Shown here: piece after piece, positions 10,310-20,080 of the stretch
Layout: each line of letters starts with the position of its first letter
How positions within the stretch are numbered: the stretch's first letter is position 1
NCBI GenBank assembly: GCA_032718475.1
Contig: JAUCBJ010000867.1
Span: 1-64,000, forward strand
DNA: 64,000 nucleotides
Reading direction: 5' to 3'
Source: Nemertoderma westbladi
Taxonomy: Eukaryota; Xenacoelomorpha; Nemertodermatida; Nemertodermatidae
Notes under the pieces: generated by a model
Told to the model about the DNA's origin: nothing
The model's input: the letters and a program-made list of their open reading frames with translations, nothing else
Databases searched by the model: none
Translations under genes and position numbers: made by a program

Positions 10310-11960
10310 ATCTGCTATACGAGTTCACCAATATTATAATGAGTTTATATATCGTTAGGCGAGCGGGCGTCGCTGCCTATTTCTCCCTTGCCCCCGGACA
10401 GTAGGAGATTCTCAGCGCCGATGTACCGCTGTAGCTGTACTTTCGCCAACGACGTAGCTGTACAACGACAACGATAACCGGCACAAGTCACTCCACTGTC
10501 CGTCCCAAAGGCTTAGATGTACTTCAGGTTTTCCTTGGAGAGTTAGGTTACTTTCACGATTGCGACTAGCTACTGTAAACACACTTTAGCAGTAACATTC
10601 ACCTATAAACTCACAAATACCACACAACTTGTCACAACTACACACATTCAGGCCATTTGTCCGTTAGTCAATGCCTTCCAGAATGTCACTGTATTGTTAT
10701 GTATCCTTGGATACTAGTAGTGCGCTATTTATTCCCTATGCTATTCAATGGGACAAGCTTTCTATTGTTCTTTTAACTCAATTCTAATTCTAGCGTGGTT
10801 GTTGCTATGGTGACATTATGTAAAGCTAGCGGTAGAATTAGGGTAATTCCAATGCATACAGATCTGGGATGTTATTTAATAGTAATTCTTTAATAGTCAA
10901 TGTCCTGTTTTATACATGACTTTACGAATTTTATCGGCTATTGACTATGTTTGGGAGACTTTCGTACACGCATACGCATAATAATATAAATCTCCGCTCC
11001 CTTGATCTATTAATTAATGGAATTTTGGGAATGTTATAAATTGCGTAAAATGGCAATTTATTAAATTCATTAAAAGACATGAATTTAAATTTATTCCCTG
11101 AAATTTTATTATTTGATAATTAAATGGACATATTTTGATTCTAGAACATGTCTAGGGACACAAGATCCTTAATTCTATGACAATTGTCTCTTTAAGAATA
11201 TCGGTAAATGCTACGATATCTTAATTGACTAGAATTGTTGAAGGATCTGAATTTTACAAATTTTGACTTATTTGATTTGTAAATATTAACTAATTAATAT
11301 TTGAGATGGGCACCGATTTATTCCAGAACTTGTCTGGGGACGTTAACCACTGATTCTATAATTTGTCTTTCAAGTATATCGGTGGGTGCCACGATATCTT
11401 AATCGACTAGAATTACAGATGGTCAAAGGGTTTAACAGATTTATTTTGCGTTATACGCTACTGTTAAAGGGACATCACGCTACTATATGTATTATTTAAT
11501 ATACGGTATGAGAGCAATATCGCACGAAGCAATGTCAGTGTGAAGAGGCAAGTCGTTTCCAAGGTCTACCCAGAGCTTGGTTTAGCCGAGACACGAGGAT
11601 CTGAACTTTGCATTCCTAATACTCTGCCTACCAATAATACTTAAATATAGTAGTGGCTTTATTGTACTTTAATAAGTACGGACATTTCATCTTACTGTAG
11701 CTACGTATTTATAATAGAATACGGGCAGTAAGGAAAGAGAAAAAATAATTATTTCTTCGCCGTCTCACTAAATATAATATAAGTAATTACGTACGTAATA
11801 AACACGAACATATTGCACTATTCTACAAAATAATCGCTAAATAATATTCTACTAAATTAAATAAAACGATTATAATAAAATTACATAGTAATACATACAT
11901 ACATATAAAAATAATAAAATAATATAAAATAATAGAGTCACACGCCCACTCCGAACGATA
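10310..11960 (-). other. Element 1 integrase-ORF-A spacer
   Basis: 1.65 kb without a supported gene. A segment near 11128-11236 is repeated, diverged, at about 11308-11417 (period about 180 bp; shared CTAGAAC..TGTCT, ATATCGGT, CACGATATCTTAAT and GACTAGAATT). Such a long non-coding interval inside a young element suggests regulatory content or splicing signals, but none is proven. Confidence 0.5.
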
Positions 11961-13922
11961 TTAAGTTGGGGAGTCCCTAGATGTCGGTTGGATTAGGGAA
12001 GTGGTCGTGGGAAGAGTTTCTTGCCTTCCATAGTTTCCGGAGAGCTCTCTGTCTCTTTCTAGTAAACATAAACGACCCACTGGGCGATTGAGCTGTTGAG
12101 TCTCAAAGACTATCCCTGGTTTCTTAAAGTTCCGCCGCATGACGACGAGCTCTACTGATCGCACCAAACCATCGCTCGAGATATAAGTCTCGATGATACG
12201 TCCTGTTTGCCATCGCTTACGTGGGAGATCGGGGTCCACAATAAGCACCATGTCTCCAGCGCTGACGTTTTCTTGCTGCGCAAACCACTTAGTTCGAAGT
12301 TGTAGAGTGGGCAGGTAATGTTTCTCGAAATGGTCAGCGAAACGACGGGATAGCAACTGCATAAGTTGCCAGGTTCGACGACAGTACTCGTCTCCGTCTG
12401 TGATCTCCGATCGTGGGAGCATGGCTACGGGCTTCTTCAGTAGAAAGTGCGCGGGTGTTAGCGCTTCCAGGGAATCAGGATTTGAAGAGACTGGCATAAG
12501 CGGTCTTTCGTTGAGATAGGCGGCGATTTCCTCCATTAACGTCCGCAATAATTCGTCGGTGAGATAAGCGCGACAAGGCACAATAAAGTGGAACGCAGTC
12601 TTCACGCTCCTAATCAATCTCTCCCAACTTCCTCCCCACCAAGGGGCGTCAGCGGCGTTGAAGGTCCAGCTAGACGCTGTTATCTTTAGCTGCTCGTCCA
12701 CCTGTCTTTTGTTCCAGTCCTTCACGTAAGCTTGAATTTCGTTGTTGGCGCCAATGAAGTTCGTTCCCTTATCCGATCTCATCGTGTTACTGGTTCCGAA
12801 GCGAGCGATCTGTCGTCGTAAACTCAACACGAAGCTGTTGGTGGATAGATCGTTTACCATATCGAGATGGATAGCTCTACAAGTCATACAAACGAAGATG
12901 ACACACCATCTCTTGACTATAGTCCGGGCACGATATACTTCAATAGGGCCAAATAAATCCACACCGGTATTAGTAAAGGGTGGTTCATAGAAGCTTACTC
13001 TTTCCCTAGGTAATTCTGCCTCTCGCTGTGTTAAAGGCCTACTGAATGCTTTCCTACAGGGTATGCAGTTCCTAAGAACTTGGTTCAGAGCCCTACGGGG
13101 TTTATAAAAATAGTAGCGAGTTCGAATTTCGCTCAGAACTCGTTCTCTACCAGCATGGTACAGTTTGCTATGAACATCTACAATTATCTTGATTTGTATG
13201 TCAAGATTTCTAATAAGTATGGGAAACTTAGTGTCAAAGGATAATGGGGCGTTTGTTAGCCGACCCCCAACACGTATTAACCCATCTATCATGGTACTAG
13301 AGAAGCGATCCCTTAAGCGCATCTGTGGATTTCTTAACAACAGGAAATACTTATCGGAATCCTCATAGCATTGTAGGAGTCTCAGCATCTGTTTGTTGGT
13401 TTCATCATGCTCCTGGTAACTGATCTTCTCCTTTAGAAACCTGTCGGATACCTTGTATTGGGGAAGATCTTTAACAACATGGACTCGTGCAGATGTTGAT
13501 GGAGCATCATCACTATTGGTCTTTGTTCCGGAGTAACGATGATGAAAACATCGTTTCAAATAGGTAACAGCTTTACAGAGCCGATTCCAGGAACTGTAGT
13601 GACGTATCGCTCTCTGCAAGAGAGGTGAGAGTCCTTGCGAAATATCTGGTATTCCAGATTTCCAATCCTTGTCACGGATTTCCAAGACTTCTTTAGTCGT
13701 GGCGGTGGGTTTCTGATCCAAAGCATCCTCTCCGGAAGTAAATAATACAGATAGATCAACCGCAGGTTTAAACAACTTCGATTTACTCGCTCGAGTTTTG
13801 GGTTTAACTTTCTCCGCTCCCTTGGCCTGTCTGATCTCTGCTGTTGTGAGATGAGGAGGCCATTCTTCTTCTTCCCTGTAGAGAAAGTCGGGTCCTCCTA
13901 ACCATTCGGGAGTATTTACCAA
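11961..13922 (-). CDS. Element 1 integrase
   Basis: A 653-residue frame that catalyses insertion of the cDNA. The N-terminal 200 residues are the BEL/Pao linker (LGGPDFLYREEEEWPP). A zinc-binding H-x3-H...C-x2-C region follows at about 245-290 (HSKLYHAG ... CIPC). The rve catalytic core has D in GVDLFGP (about 322), D in RSDKGTNF (about 381) and E in GGSWERLI (about 433), so the DDE triad is intact. A DUF5641-like C-terminal domain ends near RPVGRLCLLERDRE. The frame overlaps the end of the RT frame by 7 nt (13916-13922) in the -1 phase and lacks an ATG at its edge (it opens with TTG), so it is normally expected to be fused to pol by a shift. Either a frameshift signal or a one-base lesion is possible; I see no canonical slippery heptamer. 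Confidence 0.92.
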   Translation of the reverse strand: MVNTPEWLGGPDFLYREEEEWPPHLTTAEIRQAKGAEKVKPKTRASKSKLFKPAVDLSVLFTSGEDALDQKPTATTKEVLEIRDKDWKSGIPDISQGLSPLLQRAIRHYSSWNRLCKAVTYLKRCFHHRYSGTKTNSDDAPSTSARVHVVKDLPQYKVSDRFLKEKISYQEHDETNKQMLRLLQCYEDSDKYFLLLRNPQMRLRDRFSSTMIDGLIRVGGRLTNAPLSFDTKFPILIRNLDIQIKIIVDVHSKLYHAGRERVLSEIRTRYYFYKPRRALNQVLRNCIPCRKAFSRPLTQREAELPRERVSFYEPPFTNTGVDLFGPIEVYRARTIVKRWCVIFVCMTCRAIHLDMVNDLSTNSFVLSLRRQIARFGTSNTMRSDKGTNFIGANNEIQAYVKDWNKRQVDEQLKITASSWTFNAADAPWWGGSWERLIRSVKTAFHFIVPCRAYLTDELLRTLMEEIAAYLNERPLMPVSSNPDSLEALTPAHFLLKKPVAMLPRSEITDGDEYCRRTWQLMQLLSRRFADHFEKHYLPTLQLRTKWFAQQENVSAGDMVLIVDPDLPRKRWQTGRIIETYISSDGLVRSVELVVMRRNFKKPGIVFETQQLNRPVGRLCLLERDRELSGNYGRQETLPTTTSLIQPTSRDSPT

Positions 13923-16594
13923 TTCCTTGGGATCGCTCCTCGGGACGCGATGTCTGCTGGATTAATCGTTCCGGGGCAATGTCTCCATTGGTCCATCGTC
14001 GTGCGACTAAGTATGATGGCTACCCTGTTGGTAACGAAGACGCTGAACTGACAGACTTCATTGGTTATATACTCTAACACGAGTAAAGCGTCGGTCCAAT
14101 AGACAGTTTTCTCTAATGGATAGTCAATCTGTTCTGTTACATTCCGGCCGATGGCTGTAGCGTATAGAGCCGCTTTTAACTCCGCTCGAGGAACTTTCAA
14201 CTTGTTGTTGATTAATGCCTTAGAAGTAACCAAGGCGACTTTGATTCCATCCGGAGTTTCCACTCTTAGGTAGGCTACTATACCGATTCCCATATCGCTG
14301 GCGTCTCCAAACACATGGAGTTGATAGGAATACGTAGGGAAAACATGACCAAAATATGAACGGGAAATTATAAAATCTTCGATCGCTGGCAGAGAATCTT
14401 CCCATTTCATCCACTGCTTCAATAATTCTCCCTTAAGTGGATCGTCCCATGAGTGGTTTTCAAGCCACATTTGTTGTATCAAAATACGAGCAATCAATAT
14501 AACTGGGCTAATAAATCCCAATGGATCGAAATAAGTGCTCAGTATACTTAAGCAAATCCGTTTGGTTCGAACTGGATTATCTCGCTGTTTTAGCTGGAAA
14601 AACAGGATATCTCGCTCTGTGTCCCATTTCAAGCCGAGTGTCTTGGTCTCTGGCAGATCATCTTTGATCAAATCGAGATCTTTCGCTCCTCGATCTTCCG
14701 CAGGGATCGACTCCAGAAACTCACGGGAGTTGCTGGTGAATTTGGTTAATCGAAATCCACCTCTTTTTAAGCACTCTACCGTTCCCTTAGCGACCTCAAT
14801 GGCTTCCTCAACTGATGGGAGGGACTTCAGATTGTCGTCCATGTATATGTCTCTCTTGATGTTGTCGATCACTTCCTTAGAGAATGCCTCTCGGTTGTCC
14901 TCTGCAGTAGTACGCACTACCGAACAGGCGTTGGAAGGGCTTGAGATTATCCCAAAGGCCTGGATGGTCATCCAGTACTCCACCGGTTTCTGGTTGAGGT
15001 CTCCTTCGGGCCACCACAGAAATCGTAGACTATCTCGATCCCTATCTAACACCTTGACTTGTAAGAACATGCCTTCTATATCGGAGGCGAAAGCAATCGA
15101 ATATTGTCTCAATCTTAAAAGAATTCCCAACAAAGATTGAAGTAAGTTGGGTCCGGGTAACAATTCAGAGTTAAGGGATTGACCCATGTAAAGAGCGGAG
15201 CCATCAAACACTACTCTCACTTCATGTGGCTTACCGGGTTTAGGAACGTAATGGTGAGTTAAGTAATACGTTCTTTCAGTCACAGGTATTTCTTCCGGTA
15301 CTCTCTCCGCGTATCCCTTACCAATAAATTTTTTCAGCTGTGTTTGATACATTGCTTTAGCTGAAGAATTAGCTGTAAGGCGTCGATGGAGTTGCGCGAT
15401 TCTTTTTTCCGCCAAAGGTCTGTTATTGATGAACTTCGGTTCTCTCTTGCGAAAAGGTAAAGAGACTTCGTACCTTCCTTGATCTTTGAGGAAACGTGTA
15501 GTTGTCTCTTGGATCTGCTTGGCCCTTTCCTCTTCCACCGACAAGGCTTTATCGTAGGAATTGGGCTCTACCGCCTCTTGCGTAAAGAATCGTACAGCAT
15601 GTTCATCTCGAGTCTTGGCATTGCAACGCTCAATGACGTCATTTAACTCGTCGTTATAAGCTTCTCGTTCAGAGGGATAGAGAAGTTGACATAAGTTAAC
15701 TTGGTTTTGCCAAGCCTCGTTTTCCTTAAGGAGATCGATGGTATTCTCCTCATCAAAAAGCTGGTGAACGTCGTCGTTATCTGAGGAGTATGGAATTCCC
15801 TCAGTTGAATCGTCTCCTTCACTAGTATCATCTTCCCATTCACTCACCTGGCAGACTCTCTCTTGCGGTAGTCTTTCTCTGAGTGTTCTACGGGAAGGAC
15901 CAGTAAAGTACCAACCTACTCTAGTTCTTACCGCATAGGTCTGTAGGGGCTGCGGTTGAGCAGGCCGTTTCTCTAATGTCTCCAGCGCCTCATGCGCGTT
16001 TTGGCCGATGAGTATTTGCACTCCAGGATAATCAGTCTGGAATCGAGGTATGTTAAGATGTTGGATGCTCTCATCCTCGTCCCAATTATAAAGGTCTGCT
16101 TGAGTAGTAGCGAAGTTCTTTATAGCTACCATTTTCACTGACCTTATGCTATGTTCTCCTAGTTCGTCTTGTGGGGTGGACAACGCGCCTACATAATAAT
16201 CAGCTGTTATTGTAGATTTCCAAACTTGCATAATGCCTGACATGTTGAGCTTAGTTTGGAACTTGGGTTGTCCAGCAAATATATCTTCGGCTAGCTCTTT
16301 GTCGATGAATGTTCCTGTACTACCGGAGTCAAGGAGGGCGTTCACTACATAACTCCTCTCAGGTCCGTGAACCCTTACTTGCACCACAGGAAACTCTCGG
16401 ATCCCTACATTGGAAGATGGCTCTTTCCCAAATGGTTGTCGCTCAGAAGTAGTTAGAGTAAAGTCGTTGTCTGTATCTTTTTCATATGTGAGTGCTCGAT
16501 ACACTGCGGTATTTATCATATAACAGGATTCGTTTTCGTCGGAGAACTCGTCTGTATAGAATCCTTCCATCTCAGATTGATCAGTGTCGTTCAC
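13916..16594 (-). CDS. Element 1 protease-RT-RNase H
   Basis: An 892-residue frame. It carries a retropepsin-like aspartic protease of the DUF1758 kind with the D89-S-G motif (VNALLDSGSTGTFID), then a BEL-type reverse transcriptase with RVVFDGSA, a fingers/palm SDIEG and catalytic YMDD (about residue 584), then an RNase H-like domain (GDASDMGIG near 761, PRAELKAAL, TDALLVLEYI, and the closing PADIASRG). All expected catalytic acids are visible. The frame is the same as gag and is separated from it only by one TGA at 16646-16648. The first ATG-like start in this frame is a GTG at 16594, so independent initiation is unlikely. In element 2 the corresponding junction has no stop, which indicates an ancestral single gag-pol frame. 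Confidence 0.94.
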   Translation of the reverse strand: MNDTDQSEMEGFYTDEFSDENESCYMINTAVYRALTYEKDTDNDFTLTTSERQPFGKEPSSNVGIREFPVVQVRVHGPERSYVVNALLDSGSTGTFIDKELAEDIFAGQPKFQTKLNMSGIMQVWKSTITADYYVGALSTPQDELGEHSIRSVKMVAIKNFATTQADLYNWDEDESIQHLNIPRFQTDYPGVQILIGQNAHEALETLEKRPAQPQPLQTYAVRTRVGWYFTGPSRRTLRERLPQERVCQVSEWEDDTSEGDDSTEGIPYSSDNDDVHQLFDEENTIDLLKENEAWQNQVNLCQLLYPSEREAYNDELNDVIERCNAKTRDEHAVRFFTQEAVEPNSYDKALSVEEERAKQIQETTTRFLKDQGRYEVSLPFRKREPKFINNRPLAEKRIAQLHRRLTANSSAKAMYQTQLKKFIGKGYAERVPEEIPVTERTYYLTHHYVPKPGKPHEVRVVFDGSALYMGQSLNSELLPGPNLLQSLLGILLRLRQYSIAFASDIEGMFLQVKVLDRDRDSLRFLWWPEGDLNQKPVEYWMTIQAFGIISSPSNACSVVRTTAEDNREAFSKEVIDNIKRDIYMDDNLKSLPSVEEAIEVAKGTVECLKRGGFRLTKFTSNSREFLESIPAEDRGAKDLDLIKDDLPETKTLGLKWDTERDILFFQLKQRDNPVRTKRICLSILSTYFDPLGFISPVILIARILIQQMWLENHSWDDPLKGELLKQWMKWEDSLPAIEDFIISRSYFGHVFPTYSYQLHVFGDASDMGIGIVAYLRVETPDGIKVALVTSKALINNKLKVPRAELKAALYATAIGRNVTEQIDYPLEKTVYWTDALLVLEYITNEVCQFSVFVTNRVAIILSRTTMDQWRHCPGTINPADIASRGAIPRNW

Positions 16595-16645
16595 ATCACT
16601 GAATTGGACATGTAGCTCGGAATCACTTACCTGATTCGGACTATT

Positions 16646-19600
16646 TCAATCGAATTCAGCGTGCAACAAGATATGATGTTTCGCACCACACTTTGCACAC
16701 CTTATGTCAGAGAAACAGGTTCGCCGTTGGTGTCCTTGTCTGAGGCAATTATAACATAACCGCTTATCCCACATGACTTCGCGTCTCTCCGTTAATGATT
16801 TCTTTAGAAATTCATCACACCTATTCAAATGGTGGGTCCCGTTACACAGCGCACATTTCGGTTTGATGTTACTTACCTTATTCTGAGTCACATTGTGTAC
16901 ACTTGCCTTTTCTTCGGGCTTTCTCACCTGAATTCTCTTGGGAGACGTGGGAGGAGTTTTTCTTACCTGTTCTCTCCTGTCATTTGATCGAGACTTGAAT
17001 TTACTCACCTGATCTTTAGGAATTTTATTTACATAATAAGATCTATCAGTGTCTTTCCCGCTATCTTCTCCTTGAGAAGTCTGGCTTTCGCCGTCGTCTG
17101 TATAACACACTGGTGTTACCTTTCTCCTAGAGACGGGTTTTTCACTTACCTTGTTTTCCGGTGTCTTCTCTCGGGACTGCTTGAGGAGTTGCAATTTCAC
17201 TTCTCCATCCAAGAATGACATGAGATCAGCCATGGTAGGGTCTCGTCGTTGTTGTTCCATCATATATAACACTTTCTTATCCCAGCGTGTACCTACTCCA
17301 CCTTTCGGTAAAGTAGAAGCCACTGCTCTAATAACCATAGTGTTCTGATACTCATGAGACTTACCTAGCCAATCTAATTGTCTGCAGATCTCCTGGATCT
17401 CATCGGAAAACTCGATAATTCCGCTACTAATAAACTTTCGGGGCGCTACTAATTTTGCATACAAGTACCCAGCGATATTATTCCTATTACCATACCTGAT
17501 GTTTAGTGTATCCCAAACTTGTCTTAATCCGTCTGGATGTCCAATAAACTTTAACGCCATTAACTTGGGAGATCCTTCCAAGCACTCGATGAGGTATCTA
17601 AGTTTTTCTCCATTAGATAGTACAGAGTTCTGTATGTTATCTTTGTAATATTCATTAAAAGGTAACCATTTCATCTCATCTCCATTGAACTTGACGATCT
17701 CTCCCACCTTTACCGCTTGCCGGGCTTCGGTTCTAGCCATTTGACGCGTAAAACTTTCTTGGGCCATCGTGTTGTTTAATATCGAGTTATCTGTATATAA
17801 ATTTCTCGGATTATGATCAGTTCTATAGGGAATGTCATTATCAACAGGTCTATAATTACCCTTAATAGGGTTCACTATAGGAGTTTCTACTTCGCTAGCA
17901 GTATATATGCGTGTAGGCTCCACACCTTGCGCATGAGATACTTCAGACCTAACAGGTTGACACATTGTTACAGAGGGTGGTGGTATACCCTTTTGTGTGT
18001 TTACTAATTTATCGCGTTCGAGCGCAATACTTTGCTGCACTTCTTGCAACTCTAGCCTACTTTCCCTTACTGTGCCCTTGAATTGCTGGACCGTCTCCTG
18101 CATCTGCCCGAGCAGGATATCCATCCCCCGCCGTCTCTCGTCCACCCATTCGACCGCCGAAGCGGGAGTCGCCAACGATGTAGCGGGCGGACGAGGGACA
18201 ACGGGCGACAAATTATGAATATTTCGCTCGGGGTCCAGGACCTGAACTGTCTCCTGGGCAGTTCTACGGGGCACAGGTAGCTTAGTGCTATGTAGAGGGA
18301 ATTTAGAGGTAGTTTCAGGGAGTACAGGTGTGTCTATCACCGAAGGGGTGATTTCGAGAACAGGCCTAATTGTTTCAGGCTCATCTACTATAGTAGGGAG
18401 TCTTTCGATTTTAATTATTTGGTCTGTGGGTTCTGTACTGCCTACGTTGGTGTTATTTAGTTGCCTTCTAACAGCTGGAGGCGAATCAGGTAATTTCTGA
18501 CGGTGGAATGTTCTTTTACGTCTGCTTAAACGAGATCTATTTCCTTTGCCTTCAGTATCGGTGGTATCGCCTTCCTCAGATGATGTATATCCCTGTCGTT
18601 TGGGAGTAGATCGATTCATCATCTGCATATTACTAGCTGTTAACTGTTTATTTATGCAGTCTTGATTCTCCTGAATGTTTTCCAATTCTAATTGGGTGGT
18701 TTCTTCAGTCGCTCTCCGTTCGGCTTCTGCCACTGCCTCCGCCGCTTTTGCCTCTGCCGCTGCCTCTGCTGCTGCCACTTTTCTTTCTGCTTCTGCAGCT
18801 GCCACTGCCGCTGCTACTGTCGCTTTTGCCTCTGCCGCTGCCTCTGCCGCTGCCGCTTTTCTTTCTGCTTCTGCAGCTGCCACTGCTGCTGCTACTGCCG
18901 CTGCCTTTCGGTCTTCTATACGTTTTTTCTTTACTTGTTCTTCTTGGACTCGTGTCAGGCGGAGTTGTTCATCAAATTTAGCCTGATTCGCAGCCCTCAT
19001 TTCCACATCGATGGCATCCAACACAAGCTTGGTTCCTTCGCTATTAGGGCTAAGTCCATCTAACCTTCTTCTCAATTCGTCATCACCTAAAAAACGTTGA
19101 TAGTCCGACAGATAGATGTCAATGGCATCTCTCTTATGCGGCTTCTCTGACGTCGCTTCACTTTCCACTTGGGAAAAAGTAGCGTCTGTTGATTCTCCAT
19201 GGGTTGATCGCTCCTCCAGCTGAGCTTTCCACTGAGCTGTTCCTTGAACCTGGAGACTCACCCGTTGAAACCAAGTCTTTACGGCAACTTGCAACGACGT
19301 GTCTTGTTTTCGTTTAGAAGCCTCCTCAAAGGCTGATAAGATTAGCCTGATTCGTAGAATTATTTCTCTAACTTGATAAAGCAGCAATCCCTGCTCTTGA
19401 GGTCCTTGAGGTTGTTGAAACAGTTGTTCTTTTAATCGCTCTATAGAGCTGAAGAATCCCTGTGCGTATCCGGCTGCGGACCTCTTCCACACAGCTGGAT
19501 CGATGGTTTCCTTGGCTACTCCCATCCGGTGTATGTCTTCCCAGGCAGCTTCTGATAAATCAAACGGGAGTCCGGGTCCGGGGAAGTTCCATTGCGACTC

Positions 19601-20080
19601 GACCATGGACTTCAGTTCTTCTCTTGTGTATCCAGCATAACTATCTCTAGTTGAACGCTGGCTTCTCGCCCAATCGATCTGGTGTTCTTCCACAGCGATC
19701 AATAACCTAGTGAGTACGGCTGCAGGAAGGATGAGAAGGGGATCCGAATAAACCACATCCGTCATCCTTGCTCCGCGCTCGGGTGTCAGCTCTACAGTAT
19801 CCTCACTACTGGAGCTGTTGGGCCGTTGAGAAGTAAGTTCTTGTATCGCGGGTTGTTGCTGTTCCGCTGCTTCTTGGTCCCGTTTGACCTGAGCTCGAGT
19901 GCCTATGATAGACCTACGATGTTGGACCAGCCTAGGTTCTTTTATTACTACTGGAGGGATGACTTTCCTCACAGTGGGAGGTGAACTGAACCTACGACCA
20001 GACGGTTCTATGTCTCTATCTGAGTCGCAGATAGTTACATCTAATAGACTGTCTGACAGGTTCTGCTTAGTATCAGACAT
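16646..20080 (-). CDS. Element 1 Gag
   Basis: An 1144-residue structural polyprotein, long for BEL/Pao. Residues about 385-460 are an Ala/Glu/Lys-rich coiled coil built from two 26-residue units (78-bp DNA repeat, about 18745-18900). A Pro/Thr-rich linker follows, then a DUF1759-like capsid domain (about 780-1000; KFNGDEMKWLPFNEYY, YLIECLEGSPKLMA, VWDTLNIRYGN). The C-terminus has three zinc knuckles (CALCNGTHHLNRC, CYNCLRQGHQRRTC, and a CCHH variant ending HHILLH). Between capsid and knuckles a Q/K-V-S/R motif recurs (NKVSEK, DQVSKF, EQVRKT, IQVRKP, NKVSNI); at DNA level these are consensus 5' splice sites. Start chosen: ATG 20080, first in the frame. It ends at a single TGA before the in-phase pol. 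Confidence 0.93.
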   Translation of the reverse strand: MSDTKQNLSDSLLDVTICDSDRDIEPSGRRFSSPPTVRKVIPPVVIKEPRLVQHRRSIIGTRAQVKRDQEAAEQQQPAIQELTSQRPNSSSSEDTVELTPERGARMTDVVYSDPLLILPAAVLTRLLIAVEEHQIDWARSQRSTRDSYAGYTREELKSMVESQWNFPGPGLPFDLSEAAWEDIHRMGVAKETIDPAVWKRSAAGYAQGFFSSIERLKEQLFQQPQGPQEQGLLLYQVREIILRIRLILSAFEEASKRKQDTSLQVAVKTWFQRVSLQVQGTAQWKAQLEERSTHGESTDATFSQVESEATSEKPHKRDAIDIYLSDYQRFLGDDELRRRLDGLSPNSEGTKLVLDAIDVEMRAANQAKFDEQLRLTRVQEEQVKKKRIEDRKAAAVAAAVAAAEAERKAAAAEAAAEAKATVAAAVAAAEAERKVAAAEAAAEAKAAEAVAEAERRATEETTQLELENIQENQDCINKQLTASNMQMMNRSTPKRQGYTSSEEGDTTDTEGKGNRSRLSRRKRTFHRQKLPDSPPAVRRQLNNTNVGSTEPTDQIIKIERLPTIVDEPETIRPVLEITPSVIDTPVLPETTSKFPLHSTKLPVPRRTAQETVQVLDPERNIHNLSPVVPRPPATSLATPASAVEWVDERRRGMDILLGQMQETVQQFKGTVRESRLELQEVQQSIALERDKLVNTQKGIPPPSVTMCQPVRSEVSHAQGVEPTRIYTASEVETPIVNPIKGNYRPVDNDIPYRTDHNPRNLYTDNSILNNTMAQESFTRQMARTEARQAVKVGEIVKFNGDEMKWLPFNEYYKDNIQNSVLSNGEKLRYLIECLEGSPKLMALKFIGHPDGLRQVWDTLNIRYGNRNNIAGYLYAKLVAPRKFISSGIIEFSDEIQEICRQLDWLGKSHEYQNTMVIRAVASTLPKGGVGTRWDKKVLYMMEQQRRDPTMADLMSFLDGEVKLQLLKQSREKTPENKVSEKPVSRRKVTPVCYTDDGESQTSQGEDSGKDTDRSYYVNKIPKDQVSKFKSRSNDRREQVRKTPPTSPKRIQVRKPEEKASVHNVTQNKVSNIKPKCALCNGTHHLNRCDEFLKKSLTERREVMWDKRLCYNCLRQGHQRRTCFSDIRCAKCGAKHHILLHAEFD

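Noticed and set aside
18675-19063. Plus-strand Ala/Ser/Cys-rich frames opposite element 1 gag
   Set aside because: Antisense shadows of the Ala-rich coiled-coil repeat in gag.
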